Assembly (NCBI GenBank): GCA_003635265.1
Contig: PYIZ01000028.1
Coordinates: 16,587 to 80,586 of the forward strand
DNA from: Candidatus Poribacteria bacterium
Lineage (GTDB): Bacteria > Poribacteria > WGA-4E > PCPOR2b
Reading direction: 5' to 3'
DNA: 64,000 bases
The notes under the pieces were generated by a model. The model saw only the letters and a list, made by a program, of their open reading frames with translations. It was not told the origin of the DNA and made no database searches. A program made the position numbers and the translations under genes. Shown one piece after another: positions 16,517-25,562 of the stretch (position 1 is its first letter; each line of letters starts with the position of its first letter).

Positions 16517-19500
16517 TTAGAATGTTTGGGTCAAGCGCACCAGAGACAAGCGACCAATGTTTGGCGCACCAATAAATGGTTGGTACTCAGTGCCCAGCAG
16601 ATTTTGGACTGTCAACGATAGGCGGGGTCTCGTCGCGAACGGTATGTCATAACCCACGTTTATGTCAATCGTAGAATACGGCTCAACTTCACCGATGTAA
16701 ACCCCCGAATTCACAGGGAAACCAGCCACATAATTCATACGCGCCCCTGCGCCCAACCCGAGATTGGTGTTGATGTATTGGACATTTACCCCGAACTTAT
16801 TCGCAGGTGCGTTCAGGGCGATGTTCCTGTCGGTGACCTCGGTCTCAAATAAGTCTTTGCTGACAAACGAGTAGGTTCCACCGATACTCAAACTCGGATT
16901 GAGGTAGTAGGTTAAGCTGCAATCAAATCCATTGAGCGAAATATCACCGTAGTTACGATAGGTCAACAGGACCGCGTTGGGATCTGATGCCTCTTCAGGT
17001 GTCACCGTCCCAAAAGGAATGAAAGCGGGACCATTGTTCTCGGTGCCAGCCACAAATAATTTTGTCAACTCATCAACAGCGGAACCGTTGCCGTTACCAC
17101 CTTGAGCAGGTGCATCAAACGCAAGCAATGCCTGATTCAGCGTAGCATTTTTGGGATCACTTAACGCCGCCGTGAAGTGCTGTCCGAGGAAGGCACTTAA
17201 CGTCTCTGCATCCAAGAATACGTTCGGAGTTTCAACGACCAAGGGACCGATGAAGTCCTTAATTCTTGTGTGATAGACATCGGCGGAAAAAGCCAACTTG
17301 TTCATAAGGATCCCTTTGTAGCCGAATTCATACGTCTGTGTTATCGTCGGCTTAAGCGGGTCAACGTCATTGACATCTTCGACATCGGTAAATTCGCCTG
17401 TTTCTGGATTAATGCTACGTAGGACATTTTTCACCCCATCTACCTGCTCAGGGACGAGATTAGCGAACCCAGTAAGAATTTCTTGCTCGGTGGATGCTGC
17501 AAGTGAAGCTGCAAGACCTTGTACGACCTGCGGTGGCAGCGCTTGAAGTACTTGCGGCACTATCTGCTTAAGCTGTTCGGGTGGCAGCGCAGCAATCGCG
17601 CCCGGTTGTAGCAACGGGGCGAATTCTGGCGGTAGTCCTTGAAGCACTTGTGGTGGAAGTGTTGCAAGCGCTTGTGTTGTCACTCCTTGAAGCGTCTCTG
17701 GAGGCAGCGTTGCAATAACCTGAGGCAATGCCTGCGGGGTGAAGGTTTGCTGTATGGTTTGCTTCACTGCGGCTTCAAAAACCGGCTGCACGCCAGCCAT
17801 GACCGCTCCTCGCCCGATGCCCCACATGAGATTGGTAGCAATCGGGTCATCAAGGGGAAGGTGTGTCTCTGCTGGCAGCTCTGCTACCGGTGAGAAGGGT
17901 GAGCGAAACAGTGGACGTCCCGCATCTTTTTTGAAGGTGAATCCTGTGTCACTGCCGGGTCCTTGTGCCCGTATATCAATATTGGGACTGAATCCTAAGA
18001 TTGGCTGAAAATTGCTGCCTAACCCGTACGCGTCCGGAACTGCTAGCCGATCGAGGAACAGGTTGGAGGTCCCGGGCGTACTGAAAGCACGGTTATAGGT
18101 AAGCCTCAAGTTATGGTCATCGTTCGGTTGGAATGCAAGCGCGGCACGCGGTGAAAGGACTATATCGTTGAGGTGGTTGTGTTTGTCAGCCCGTCCGGCG
18201 AGGATGAGCTTTAACTGCGAAGTAAGTTTGGTCTCCGACTGCAGATACCCACCGATCTCAGTGATGTTGTCATTGTCCTCATTACGCCCATTGATGGTGC
18301 CCTCGGTATCAGGGCGGGTCAGCAACAGGTCGAGACCGTAGGTGAAGCGTTGACGCTCTCCGAGACTGTAACCGTGTTGAATCTGCCCAACATACAGGTC
18401 GGATTTATCCACGACCTCTATGCCATCCCGCAGGGTATAGGTATCCGCCGCATCGCTACTATTCACAAAGAATTGCGCGAAAAGGTCTTTGTAAATGAAC
18501 CGCGTTTGGCCGTACATGTAACGCCAGTTTTTACCTTGACCGGCGCCGAGTCCCGTCAGTTCTATGCCGGTGGTTTGCGTGCCGCCGAAGGCAAAAATCG
18601 CCGTCAGATCATCGTTAGGCTTATAATCCACACGAGCTTCGCCTCCCGCTCTGTATGTATCAAAGATCGGTTCACCTGGACCTTCAAGGTCCTCTTTTGA
18701 CCGTCCCTCTTCCCAATCATCCCCTCGGAAACCATTGACTGAAAGTTTATAGCCGAGGGTTTCATTGACAACGCCGGCATGTCGAAACGAGCCGAGCATC
18801 ACACCCCGCTCACCGCCGCCAATGCTTATGCTTGTCCCTTGCGAATTGAACGGCGAACGGGTGAGGATGTGCATAACGCCGTTGGCACTATTTGGACCGT
18901 AGAGTGCTGAACCGGGGCCTGAAACTACCTCAACCTGCTCAATATCCTCGGTTGAGGTCGGGATAAGGGTGTAGGCGTTGACACGCAGAGAGGGAATACG
19001 AGCGATCCGATTATCAACAAGTGCCAGCAATGATCCTGAAAAAACGTTGTTGAAGCCACGAACGACAACATGTGATGCACCTAGTCCAGTATTCACAACA
19101 TCCACTCCACGCACCGATTTTAAGTGCTCGGTAACACTTGGTGCAACACGATCTTTGATTTGCGAAGCACTAACAACGGCGACCGATGCCGGGGCTTCAA
19201 GCACCTTTTCCCGGCGACGCGATGCCGAAACGGAAACTTGATCTAGTTCAATAACCTCTGAAGAGAGAGCAATCTCTACCGATGTAGTTCCGTCAGCGAC
19301 AATCTCAACGTTCGCCATCATTTTATCGGCATAACCGGTGGCAGATGCCGCTATTGTGTATACACCCGCAGCCAAATCCGCAATTTCAAGCATCCCAGCT
19401 GCATCGCTAACGCCTTCGGTTGATGTACCGGCTTGGGATACAACGGTGATGGAAATCCCGTCCAACTTTTCGCCGGTTTGGGCATCTGTCACGGTGACAT

Positions 19501-19591
19501 TCAAGGTAGCGGCTTGTACTGACACTGCAGCGATACCCAAAGCGGTAACTAGGACCAATAACAACACGCTGTGTTGCTTCAACTGTTTCAT
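16517..19591 (-). CDS. TonB-dependent receptor with carboxypeptidase-like N-domain and Leu-Pro-Pro repeat insert
   Basis: 1024 residues from the ATG at 19591; GGGAGG lies 7 bases upstream (an adjacent ATG at 19594 is 4 bases away). Signal peptide at 1-27 (VSVQAA), then a carboxypeptidase-regulatory-like beta domain (LNVTVTDAQTGEKLDGISITVV), then the plug (VLEAPASVAVVSASQIKDR; GPGSALYGPNSANGVMHI) and the 22-strand barrel ending in RLTQTF. It imports a large ligand across the outer membrane using TonB energy. Residues of about 605-715 hold an unusual insert of repeated LPPE/LPPQ units (ATLPPETLQG, LPPQVLQGLPPE, ALPPEQLKQIV). No siderophore or glycan genes are adjacent, so the ligand is unknown. 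Confidence 0.88.
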   Translation of the reverse strand: MKQLKQHSVLLLVLVTALGIAAVSVQAATLNVTVTDAQTGEKLDGISITVVSQAGTSTEGVSDAAGMLEIADLAAGVYTIAASATGYADKMMANVEIVADGTTSVEIALSSEVIELDQVSVSASRRREKVLEAPASVAVVSASQIKDRVAPSVTEHLKSVRGVDVVNTGLGASHVVVRGFNNVFSGSLLALVDNRIARIPSLRVNAYTLIPTSTEDIEQVEVVSGPGSALYGPNSANGVMHILTRSPFNSQGTSISIGGGERGVMLGSFRHAGVVNETLGYKLSVNGFRGDDWEEGRSKEDLEGPGEPIFDTYRAGGEARVDYKPNDDLTAIFAFGGTQTTGIELTGLGAGQGKNWRYMYGQTRFIYKDLFAQFFVNSSDAADTYTLRDGIEVVDKSDLYVGQIQHGYSLGERQRFTYGLDLLLTRPDTEGTINGRNEDNDNITEIGGYLQSETKLTSQLKLILAGRADKHNHLNDIVLSPRAALAFQPNDDHNLRLTYNRAFSTPGTSNLFLDRLAVPDAYGLGSNFQPILGFSPNIDIRAQGPGSDTGFTFKKDAGRPLFRSPFSPVAELPAETHLPLDDPIATNLMWGIGRGAVMAGVQPVFEAAVKQTIQQTFTPQALPQVIATLPPETLQGVTTQALATLPPQVLQGLPPEFAPLLQPGAIAALPPEQLKQIVPQVLQALPPQVVQGLAASLAASTEQEILTGFANLVPEQVDGVKNVLRSINPETGEFTDVEDVNDVDPLKPTITQTYEFGYKGILMNKLAFSADVYHTRIKDFIGPLVVETPNVFLDAETLSAFLGQHFTAALSDPKNATLNQALLAFDAPAQGGNGNGSAVDELTKLFVAGTENNGPAFIPFGTVTPEEASDPNAVLLTYRNYGDISLNGFDCSLTYYLNPSLSIGGTYSFVSKDLFETEVTDRNIALNAPANKFGVNVQYINTNLGLGAGARMNYVAGFPVNSGVYIGEVEPYSTIDINVGYDIPFATRPRLSLTVQNLLGTEYQPFIGAPNIGRLSLVRLTQTF

Positions 19592-19999
19592 CATATTACC
19601 TCCCTGATTCGGGTAATGGTTGGTGGCTGCCTCCATAAGCGGGCAGATCGTAAACCAATGGATTAACGTCATAAATAGATAAGGACCTAATTCTCCCGTT
19701 CCCACTTACATGGCAAATCGGGTTATACACCCATACTATACACAACATACAGGTATATTGTTTATATTATACACAATATATTCGTTGTTTGCCAACATTT
19801 AGGGATATTCCTCAAGTGGAAATTCATATTTTTTTTGGAAAAACGATGTTCCTCAACTTTTCTTCATCAGTTTCGACAAAAAAAGTGCCCGATTTCAAGG
19901 CAAAAACGGTTTCTATCGCACGCCCTCCTGATTGCTTGTCGATAGCCTACTAGCACGCAAATTGGTTATAATTCATGATACTTTCACAATCCGCGCTGT
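19592..19999. other. Intergenic region between DUF58 and TonB receptor genes
   Basis: About 400 A/T-rich bases. Apart from the promoter and inverted repeat at 19754-19795, I see no gene, terminator or repeat that stands out. Confidence 0.4.
19754..19795 (-). promoter_or_regulatory. TonB-receptor promoter overlapped by an operator-like inverted repeat
   Basis: On the minus strand TTGGCA (19790-19795), 18 bases, TATAAT (19766-19771). An inverted repeat TATATTGT (19754-19761) / ACAATATA (19773-19780) brackets the -10 box, as a repressor site would. It leaves a leader of about 165 bases to the receptor start. Confidence 0.5.
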
Positions 20000-20872
20000 T
20001 CAGGTGATAGTAAGCACCTCCGCCGCGACTAACGCCTCCAATCGCCAGTCGCTCAATATCTCCTCTGCGATTACCGTTGTCATAATCGCTCCCGTCTGTT
20101 TCGCAGCGAGATGCCAGCTTTCCTGATGACGGGCAAACGCATCGCGATACCGTTTTTCAGCGGCGGGGTCCAAGAAGATCTCCCGCACCGCTTCCGTCTC
20201 TGAGTCAATGAGTCGGATGTTCCCACGTTCGGTGGGATTCACGTCAGCCTCCGCCAAGATCTGCACCACAACGACCGCTGTCGCTCGCTCGGCAAATTGA
20301 GCCAACACTGTTAATGGATCTCCGGGCAAGAGCAGATCACTGATCAGTACGCGCAATCCGAATGGCCGCCACGATGGGGGCAGTTTGACAAATGATGTTA
20401 AAAGGTCCCCATGGTACGCAAAATCGATTTCGTCCCAAATTGACGGTCGGTCTGTGCCATTGTCCACCTGCCGACAACCATCTCCCGCGACCCAAGCGTT
20501 GTGAGAATATCCGACATTTGATGCCGCTGTAGCAAGGACTGCCGCTAATCCGAGCGTAGCTTGCGCCTTGGGGCTATCTTCGAGTGCCATGGAGCATGAA
20601 CCATCAATGACGACATCCAGATGCGGACTGACTTCGTCCCGGTATAATTTGACGGTCAATTTATCGCTCCGTGCGAAGCCACTCCAGTCGATTCGGCGCA
20701 GGTCATCACCCGGTTGGTATTCACGGTGGTCGATAAATTCCAATGAACTTCCGGAACGTTTTCCCATTTGACTGCCGGTGATCCCGAAGGGGACATTGCG
20801 CGGTGCTGTCAAGGCGTATTGCACCCCTGCACGTTCACCATCTATGAGATATTGTCGATAAGTTTCATTCAT
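20000..20872 (-). CDS. DUF58 domain protein
   Basis: 290 residues from the ATG at 20872; GAGGA lies 12 bases upstream, so the start is not fully secure. The DUF58 signature is clear: EFIDHREYQPGDDLRRIDWSGFARSDKLTVKLYRDE, followed by a VWA-like stretch LDVVIDGSCSMALEDSPKAQ with the metal-binding D-x-S-x-S changed to DGSCS. DUF58 proteins work with MoxR AAA ATPases and VWA membrane proteins, thought to assemble or chaperone envelope complexes. It is last in the large minus-strand cluster whose MoxR gene lies at 34169-35218. Confidence 0.85.
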   Translation of the reverse strand: MNETYRQYLIDGERAGVQYALTAPRNVPFGITGSQMGKRSGSSLEFIDHREYQPGDDLRRIDWSGFARSDKLTVKLYRDEVSPHLDVVIDGSCSMALEDSPKAQATLGLAAVLATAASNVGYSHNAWVAGDGCRQVDNGTDRPSIWDEIDFAYHGDLLTSFVKLPPSWRPFGLRVLISDLLLPGDPLTVLAQFAERATAVVVVQILAEADVNPTERGNIRLIDSETEAVREIFLDPAAEKRYRDAFARHQESWHLAAKQTGAIMTTVIAEEILSDWRLEALVAAEVLTIT

Positions 20873-20925
20873 ACACTTTTGATGTCCTCGCATTTGCCAT
20901 GAATAGCAGAAGATCCTGATGCACT

Positions 20926-23700
20926 CTATCTTTCGCGTCTCGTCCGTCCGCTAGCGCGTTTTCGTGCCCGACTTAAAGCGTCAAGCATTCCACCTCGGTC
21001 GGAAGGCACCTCGGGTTTTTCCGGTTCCTCTGGTGTAGACAGTACTGTTTCCACCTCAGAAGGTGGCACCGTAACTTGAACCGCTGTGCGCTTCTTCCGT
21101 GGTATGCGCTGCGACACCGCCTCTACAAATCGCCATCCATGTCTCAAGGATAGCAAGCCCGTGCGACGTTCCAAGATTTCGAGAAGGAGGAGGAGGAGTG
21201 CAACAATCAATAGCCACGGTTGGAGAGATATCAACCGAGGCTGTCGTGGCAGGTCATCCCAAATCTCCCCCAGATTAATCCGTTGTTTCCCGTCCGTCGC
21301 TTTTGCAAGTCGTTCCAGCGTCGCAGGTCCCGATTCTGTGTGAGCAGGCTTGAATTCCGGCGAATACGGTAGACAGACCGGGGGCAGCGATATATTTCCA
21401 CTGCCCGGTATCTCTACTGTTGTCAGTGCCGTTTCACTACCGCGGATTGGTATATCGACAGCGAGTGTATCGGCAGATGTCCAAGACAATTTGGTTTCAT
21501 CGACGGACGGCGTTTCTCCAATAACGCCACGGAGTACCTTTACAGTAGGCAGTTCTCGGAAAACCTCTCCCTCCCGTTCTGGATCAAGATGAAGTTGCAC
21601 CATATTGATCCCATCTCTGACTTTTTGCGTCAGTAACATCCCGCCGGGTAGCTTAACAGAATCACCCGCCGTCCAGCGCACAAGGCTCGTGAGAAAATTG
21701 CCAACGTCCTTCCAACCTGCAATGGGACCTGTATGTGCTCCATCCGCTTCACCTGTATAACAGAGTACCCGCCCAATCCCTGCTTGCCACGCCGCCACAA
21801 CCGGTGCTTTGTACTCATCCACCGTTACAGCCGCAAGGTTCGCATCGGGACGGAGATAACAGAGATTGTAGCCACCGATCGGAGATGGGATCTGATAACC
21901 CCTGCCAGCCAGCGAAACCATTCCACCTGTCGTTCGCACGATGGTTGGCTCCTCAATAAATGTGCTACGCGCTACAACAAAGGTATCTTGGGCAAACAAA
22001 CGTGGCAACTCTTGAGCATTTTCGGTAAAAAATATGCGTCCATTGCCGCGATAGGCGATGTCTTGCAGTAATGTGGCGTCAACATCACTAGCTGTCCCTA
22101 ACCCGACGACACTGATGGTGATGTTGGCTTTTCGGCATTGCTCAAGTAGTTCGCGGTATCGCCCGGGCTGCTCCGAATCAGCGGCGTCTGCAAAGAGAAT
22201 AATATGCCGGGTACCGGCTTGAGCTTTCGTGAGCATCCTAGCAGCGGCAGATAGTGCCTCGTAGATGAAAATCCCACCCCCCCGGGAACCGATGCGTATG
22301 ATATCATTGCGGACGTGGGATCGATTTTCGATCGGTCCGAAGTCTACAATGATGTGAGGTGAACTATCGACCGCAACGACACCAAATTCATCCATCGGCG
22401 AGAGCATATCAAAGACCTCTGCCGTGGCGAGGTTTGCGAGGTCCATCTTCGTCCTGCCGCCGCCCACGCCCATCGACATGCTACCGGATCTGTCCATCGC
22501 CACCACGATAGCCAGTGATAACTTTCGGTGCTCTCGCCGCAGCTCCATTGAAACCGGCATAATCGGCTCAAGCGGAGAACGGAAATAGCCGCCCGGTCCG
22601 TAAGCGTGTTTGCCACCCGTCATCATGAACCCTGCCCCGGTCTCTTTCACCCAAACAGCGATGTTCTCCATACCGTGGAGCCCAACCTTATCTGCTAGCA
22701 CATTCTCGATTAGTACCGCAGAGTATCCCGACAATTCATCAAGCGACCAACGGTATGCCGATGGGGGAGCGGTCTTTACATCTAACCCTCCCGCTTGCAA
22801 CAGATGCGCTAGCCCGGAATCGGAAGCATCAGTAACGTGCAGAATCGGACGAAATCCCTCAATACCCACCAGAATCTTTGCACTGTTATTCTCTGGCACC
22901 GGATCGGTTTCAGGGCCTGCAATCCGCACGGTATATTGATGCGTTCCCGGCTGTATCGCCTTGTCCCGAAAGATGAGACGGCTCAATCCGGATGGCACTG
23001 CTCGCTTACCAGCTGCCAAGCGTTGGTTTCCACGGAACAGTTCAAATGATATTTCGCTCGGAATGGGCGCGTGTATCCACGTAGCTAGCATGAAGGATTC
23101 GCCGGGGTTGACCGTCTCTGGCGCGTCTATGTGGGAAATGGCGACATCATTGGTAGAGGTCCGCTGCATGAATCGGTAATCGAGAGGGATGCCCTGCGCT
23201 GTAGCTTGAACCGCTGCCCTCAATGGGTTTTTGCCCGTCCATCTTCCATCCGAGAGTAAAAGCACCCTACCGGGCGCATCTTGTGGGATGAGTGCCATCG
23301 CTTTCTCAATGGCACCATTCAGGTCGGAAGCATCACCATGAACTTCGTTGACAAATCCAGTGAATTTGCCACCTTGGGGCGATTGTTCAACAGCAGTATT
23401 TCGACCAAAGGAGACGACCGCAAGATTAGAATTGTTCCCCATGGCACCTTGGATTAAATCAATCGCCTCTTTCTGCCTCGCTTCGCTGTCAGGAGGCATT
23501 GATTGGCTTCTGTCCGCCACGACAACAATTGTGCCTGCCCGGCTCGGCAATTTGATGGCAAGCCCGCACATCGCTAGCAGGATCAGGAGCAGTATCGTTA
23601 TACGCAGCCCGCCCAAGAGACGGGACGGCATTTTCCACACGCACAAGGATATAATCAAGGGAATGAGTAGGAGCAGCCAGATTGGCTGGAGGAGTGTCAT
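20926..23700 (-). CDS. Large VWA / glutamine-amidotransferase-like membrane protein
   Basis: 924 residues, ATG at 23700. Two N-terminal helices (1-20, 28-47) precede a first VWA-like domain (VVVADRSQSMPP). A glutamine-amidotransferase-like region (ETGAGFMMTGGKHAYGPGGY, about 350-370) lies before a second VWA domain with an intact MIDAS start (VAMDRSGSMSMGVGGGRTKMDLA). A final helix near 835-853 is followed by a basic cytoplasmic tail with SRARKRASGRTRRER. Such proteins occur in MoxR/DUF58 clusters of Planctomycetes and Poribacteria, anchored in the inner membrane. It is 53 bases upstream of the DUF58 gene and likely co-transcribed. Its function is not established. Confidence 0.82.
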   Translation of the reverse strand: MTLLQPIWLLLLIPLIISLCVWKMPSRLLGGLRITILLLILLAMCGLAIKLPSRAGTIVVVADRSQSMPPDSEARQKEAIDLIQGAMGNNSNLAVVSFGRNTAVEQSPQGGKFTGFVNEVHGDASDLNGAIEKAMALIPQDAPGRVLLLSDGRWTGKNPLRAAVQATAQGIPLDYRFMQRTSTNDVAISHIDAPETVNPGESFMLATWIHAPIPSEISFELFRGNQRLAAGKRAVPSGLSRLIFRDKAIQPGTHQYTVRIAGPETDPVPENNSAKILVGIEGFRPILHVTDASDSGLAHLLQAGGLDVKTAPPSAYRWSLDELSGYSAVLIENVLADKVGLHGMENIAVWVKETGAGFMMTGGKHAYGPGGYFRSPLEPIMPVSMELRREHRKLSLAIVVAMDRSGSMSMGVGGGRTKMDLANLATAEVFDMLSPMDEFGVVAVDSSPHIIVDFGPIENRSHVRNDIIRIGSRGGGIFIYEALSAAARMLTKAQAGTRHIILFADAADSEQPGRYRELLEQCRKANITISVVGLGTASDVDATLLQDIAYRGNGRIFFTENAQELPRLFAQDTFVVARSTFIEEPTIVRTTGGMVSLAGRGYQIPSPIGGYNLCYLRPDANLAAVTVDEYKAPVVAAWQAGIGRVLCYTGEADGAHTGPIAGWKDVGNFLTSLVRWTAGDSVKLPGGMLLTQKVRDGINMVQLHLDPEREGEVFRELPTVKVLRGVIGETPSVDETKLSWTSADTLAVDIPIRGSETALTTVEIPGSGNISLPPVCLPYSPEFKPAHTESGPATLERLAKATDGKQRINLGEIWDDLPRQPRLISLQPWLLIVALLLLLLEILERRTGLLSLRHGWRFVEAVSQRIPRKKRTAVQVTVPPSEVETVLSTPEEPEKPEVPSDRGGMLDALSRARKRASGRTRRER

Positions 23701-23846
23701 TGTGGCTGAATATGGGTTGAGGTTAAGAAATAAAAAAAACCGAGTTTTTCCGGAAAAAAATCGGTTTCTCTCTGATATAAGCAGCTATAAAGCAGAAGAT
23801 CACTCAGACAGTATTTAAGAGGGGACATCAAACTAGAAACAAAGAA

Positions 23847-24833
23847 TTATGCCTCCGGTGGTGTCAGCATCGCGGCGATGTCTTCTGGTAACTGAATACC
23901 TGTTGTTCTTTCAAAATCTGCAACGCTCTTATAACTATTGCAGAAATTTGCAATGATATCTACACCCATGCTTCGCGCAGCACTCAAATCTGCTTTGGCA
24001 TTATCCCAATTTCCTAAGAACAACCAAACAATACCACGACTGTTATATGCAGACACCAACCTTGTATCCAATTGTATTGCTTTGGTAAAGTCTTCGATAG
24101 CTTGGTCAGGAGACATTTTTTTACAGTAGGCAAGTCCTCGGTTATGATATGCAGCACCTAACTCCGGAACCAGTTGTATTGCCTTAGTAAAGTCTTCAAT
24201 GGCCTCATCAATCCTATTCACACCGAAGTAAGCTACGCCTCGGTTGAGGTACACGTCGGCATCATCCGTTTTTACTAAAGCACGGGAATAATGATTAATG
24301 GCTTGCTCAAAATTTCTCTGTATTTCTTCGGGAGAGAGTGCTATACCCTGTAGGCTTTTCTCATTAATTATACGCTTAAAACCTCTAGAAAACTCATCGC
24401 GAGCGGTATTACGTATGACTCCAAAGATACGCTGGATACTAGCGGACCAGTCCTCGTAGAGATTAACATACTGAAGATCGTGCAAGGTTTCTCCACCACC
24501 AAGGTCACGATCAGGAATATTACAGATGTTCAACTTGACGGGAATAAACCATACTCGATCAGTGGGTCGCTGACGTAGTTCCTCAATTGCGATAGTCAGT
24601 TCTTCGTTCATGTATGTCTCATCACGCGCTGTATATTCCTTTGAAAAGCAGGCAATGAAAAAAGCTCCTTGGCGAATTGCCCGCCGAATTGCTTGCTTCC
24701 AACGAGATCCAGGATCAATATCATCGCGGTCTCGCCAGACTCGGATGCTGTGTGATTTGAATTCTTGGCAGAGCCGGTCAATTATTTCTGTATTTTCACT
24801 AACATAGGAGATAAAAACTCCATTCACTTTCAT
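23847..24833 (-). CDS. TIR-domain protein with C-terminal TPR repeats
   Basis: 328 residues. GGAGG lies only 2 bases before the ATG at 24833, so a GTG two codons later (24827) is an alternative start. Residues 4-140 are a TIR domain: VFISYVSENTEIIDRLCQEF, VWRDRDDIDPGSRWKQAI, and YMNEEL (about 75-80), whose glutamate suits the catalytic residue of TIR NAD-hydrolases. Residues 185-300 hold three TPR motifs (DAVYLNRGVAYFGVNR-type, IEDFTKAIQL repeats). Bacterial TIR proteins often deplete NAD in abortive phage defence; others act in signalling. It lies next to a MazEF-type pair in a block that splits the MoxR cluster. No partner sensor is seen. Confidence 0.85.
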   Translation of the reverse strand: MKVNGVFISYVSENTEIIDRLCQEFKSHSIRVWRDRDDIDPGSRWKQAIRRAIRQGAFFIACFSKEYTARDETYMNEELTIAIEELRQRPTDRVWFIPVKLNICNIPDRDLGGGETLHDLQYVNLYEDWSASIQRIFGVIRNTARDEFSRGFKRIINEKSLQGIALSPEEIQRNFEQAINHYSRALVKTDDADVYLNRGVAYFGVNRIDEAIEDFTKAIQLVPELGAAYHNRGLAYCKKMSPDQAIEDFTKAIQLDTRLVSAYNSRGIVWLFLGNWDNAKADLSAARSMGVDIIANFCNSYKSVADFERTTGIQLPEDIAAMLTPPEA

Positions 24834-24857
24834 CGCCTCCTTAATTCTATGTTATTA

Positions 24858-25217
24858 TCAAGTTCCATTTTCCTTTGTCAAAAGTGTTTCGACTCGCTGT
24901 AAGATCGCGGTTACCGTTTCTTGGGGCAAAGGACATATCAAATCTGCATTTCTCGCTCGCCAATCCATACTTTTGACCTGATCTGCCAGAATAACGCCTG
25001 TTACATCTAGCCCTGCAGGAACAGTAACTTCAAAGGGATATCCCTTGACTTGATTGGTGACTGGACAGAGAATCGCCAAACCGGTTTTGCCGTTATAAGC
25101 ACCCGGCGAGAGCACAACGGCCGGTCGATGTCCGGCTTGCTCATGTCCCGCTTGCGGATTAAAATTAATCCATATCGCATCACCACGCTGTGGAACATAC
25201 TCAATCGAGTTCATCAT
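24858..25217 (-). CDS. mazF: MazF/PemK-family toxin
   Basis: 119 residues. It starts at ATG 25217 inside the antitoxin's last codons (ATGA overlap). Motifs of the PemK/MazF endoribonuclease fold: RGDAIWINFNPQAGHEQAGHRPAVVLSP, then LAILCPVTNQVKGYPFEV and GVILADQVKSMDWRARN. These toxins cut single-stranded mRNA at short sites. The pairing, order (antitoxin first) and coupling are standard for type II toxin-antitoxin modules. Confidence 0.9.
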   Translation of the reverse strand: MMNSIEYVPQRGDAIWINFNPQAGHEQAGHRPAVVLSPGAYNGKTGLAILCPVTNQVKGYPFEVTVPAGLDVTGVILADQVKSMDWRARNADLICPLPQETVTAILQRVETLLTKENGT

Positions 25218-25453
25218 ACTTCACCACCGACTGCAGGTCCAGTATCCACTTCATCATGTAAGTTGTGCTCAGTGACCTGGGCTAAAAGGTCATCTAATTT
25301 CAAACCGGACGATTTCACAGGTGTAATGATCAACTCCGTACCGCGGAGCGATAATTCGACTGGTGAATTGGGTTCAAGTCCAATCTGGTTAGCAAACGGC
25401 TTGGGAATACGCAGGGCTAAACTATTGCCCCATTTTTGCACACGGGTTTCCAT
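25214..25453 (-). CDS. mazE: MazE/AbrB-type antitoxin
   Basis: 79 residues from the ATG at 25453, chosen because GGAGGAAAAAT precedes it; a longer frame to 25483 lacks a site. METRVQKWGNSLALRIPK is the SpoVT/AbrB swapped-hairpin DNA-binding start of MazE-like antitoxins, followed by an acidic toxin-binding tail. It overlaps the toxin start. It should repress its own promoter and neutralise the toxin. Confidence 0.9.
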   Translation of the reverse strand: METRVQKWGNSLALRIPKPFANQIGLEPNSPVELSLRGTELIITPVKSSGLKLDDLLAQVTEHNLHDEVDTGPAVGGEV

Positions 25454-25562
25454 ATTTTTCCTCCTATCAAATTGTAGATACAATGAGTATACATTGAAAA
25501 TAAAAATCTGTCAAGGCGAAATTTAAGGGCAATACTCTGTTCTTATGCTCGGCTTGGATTGG

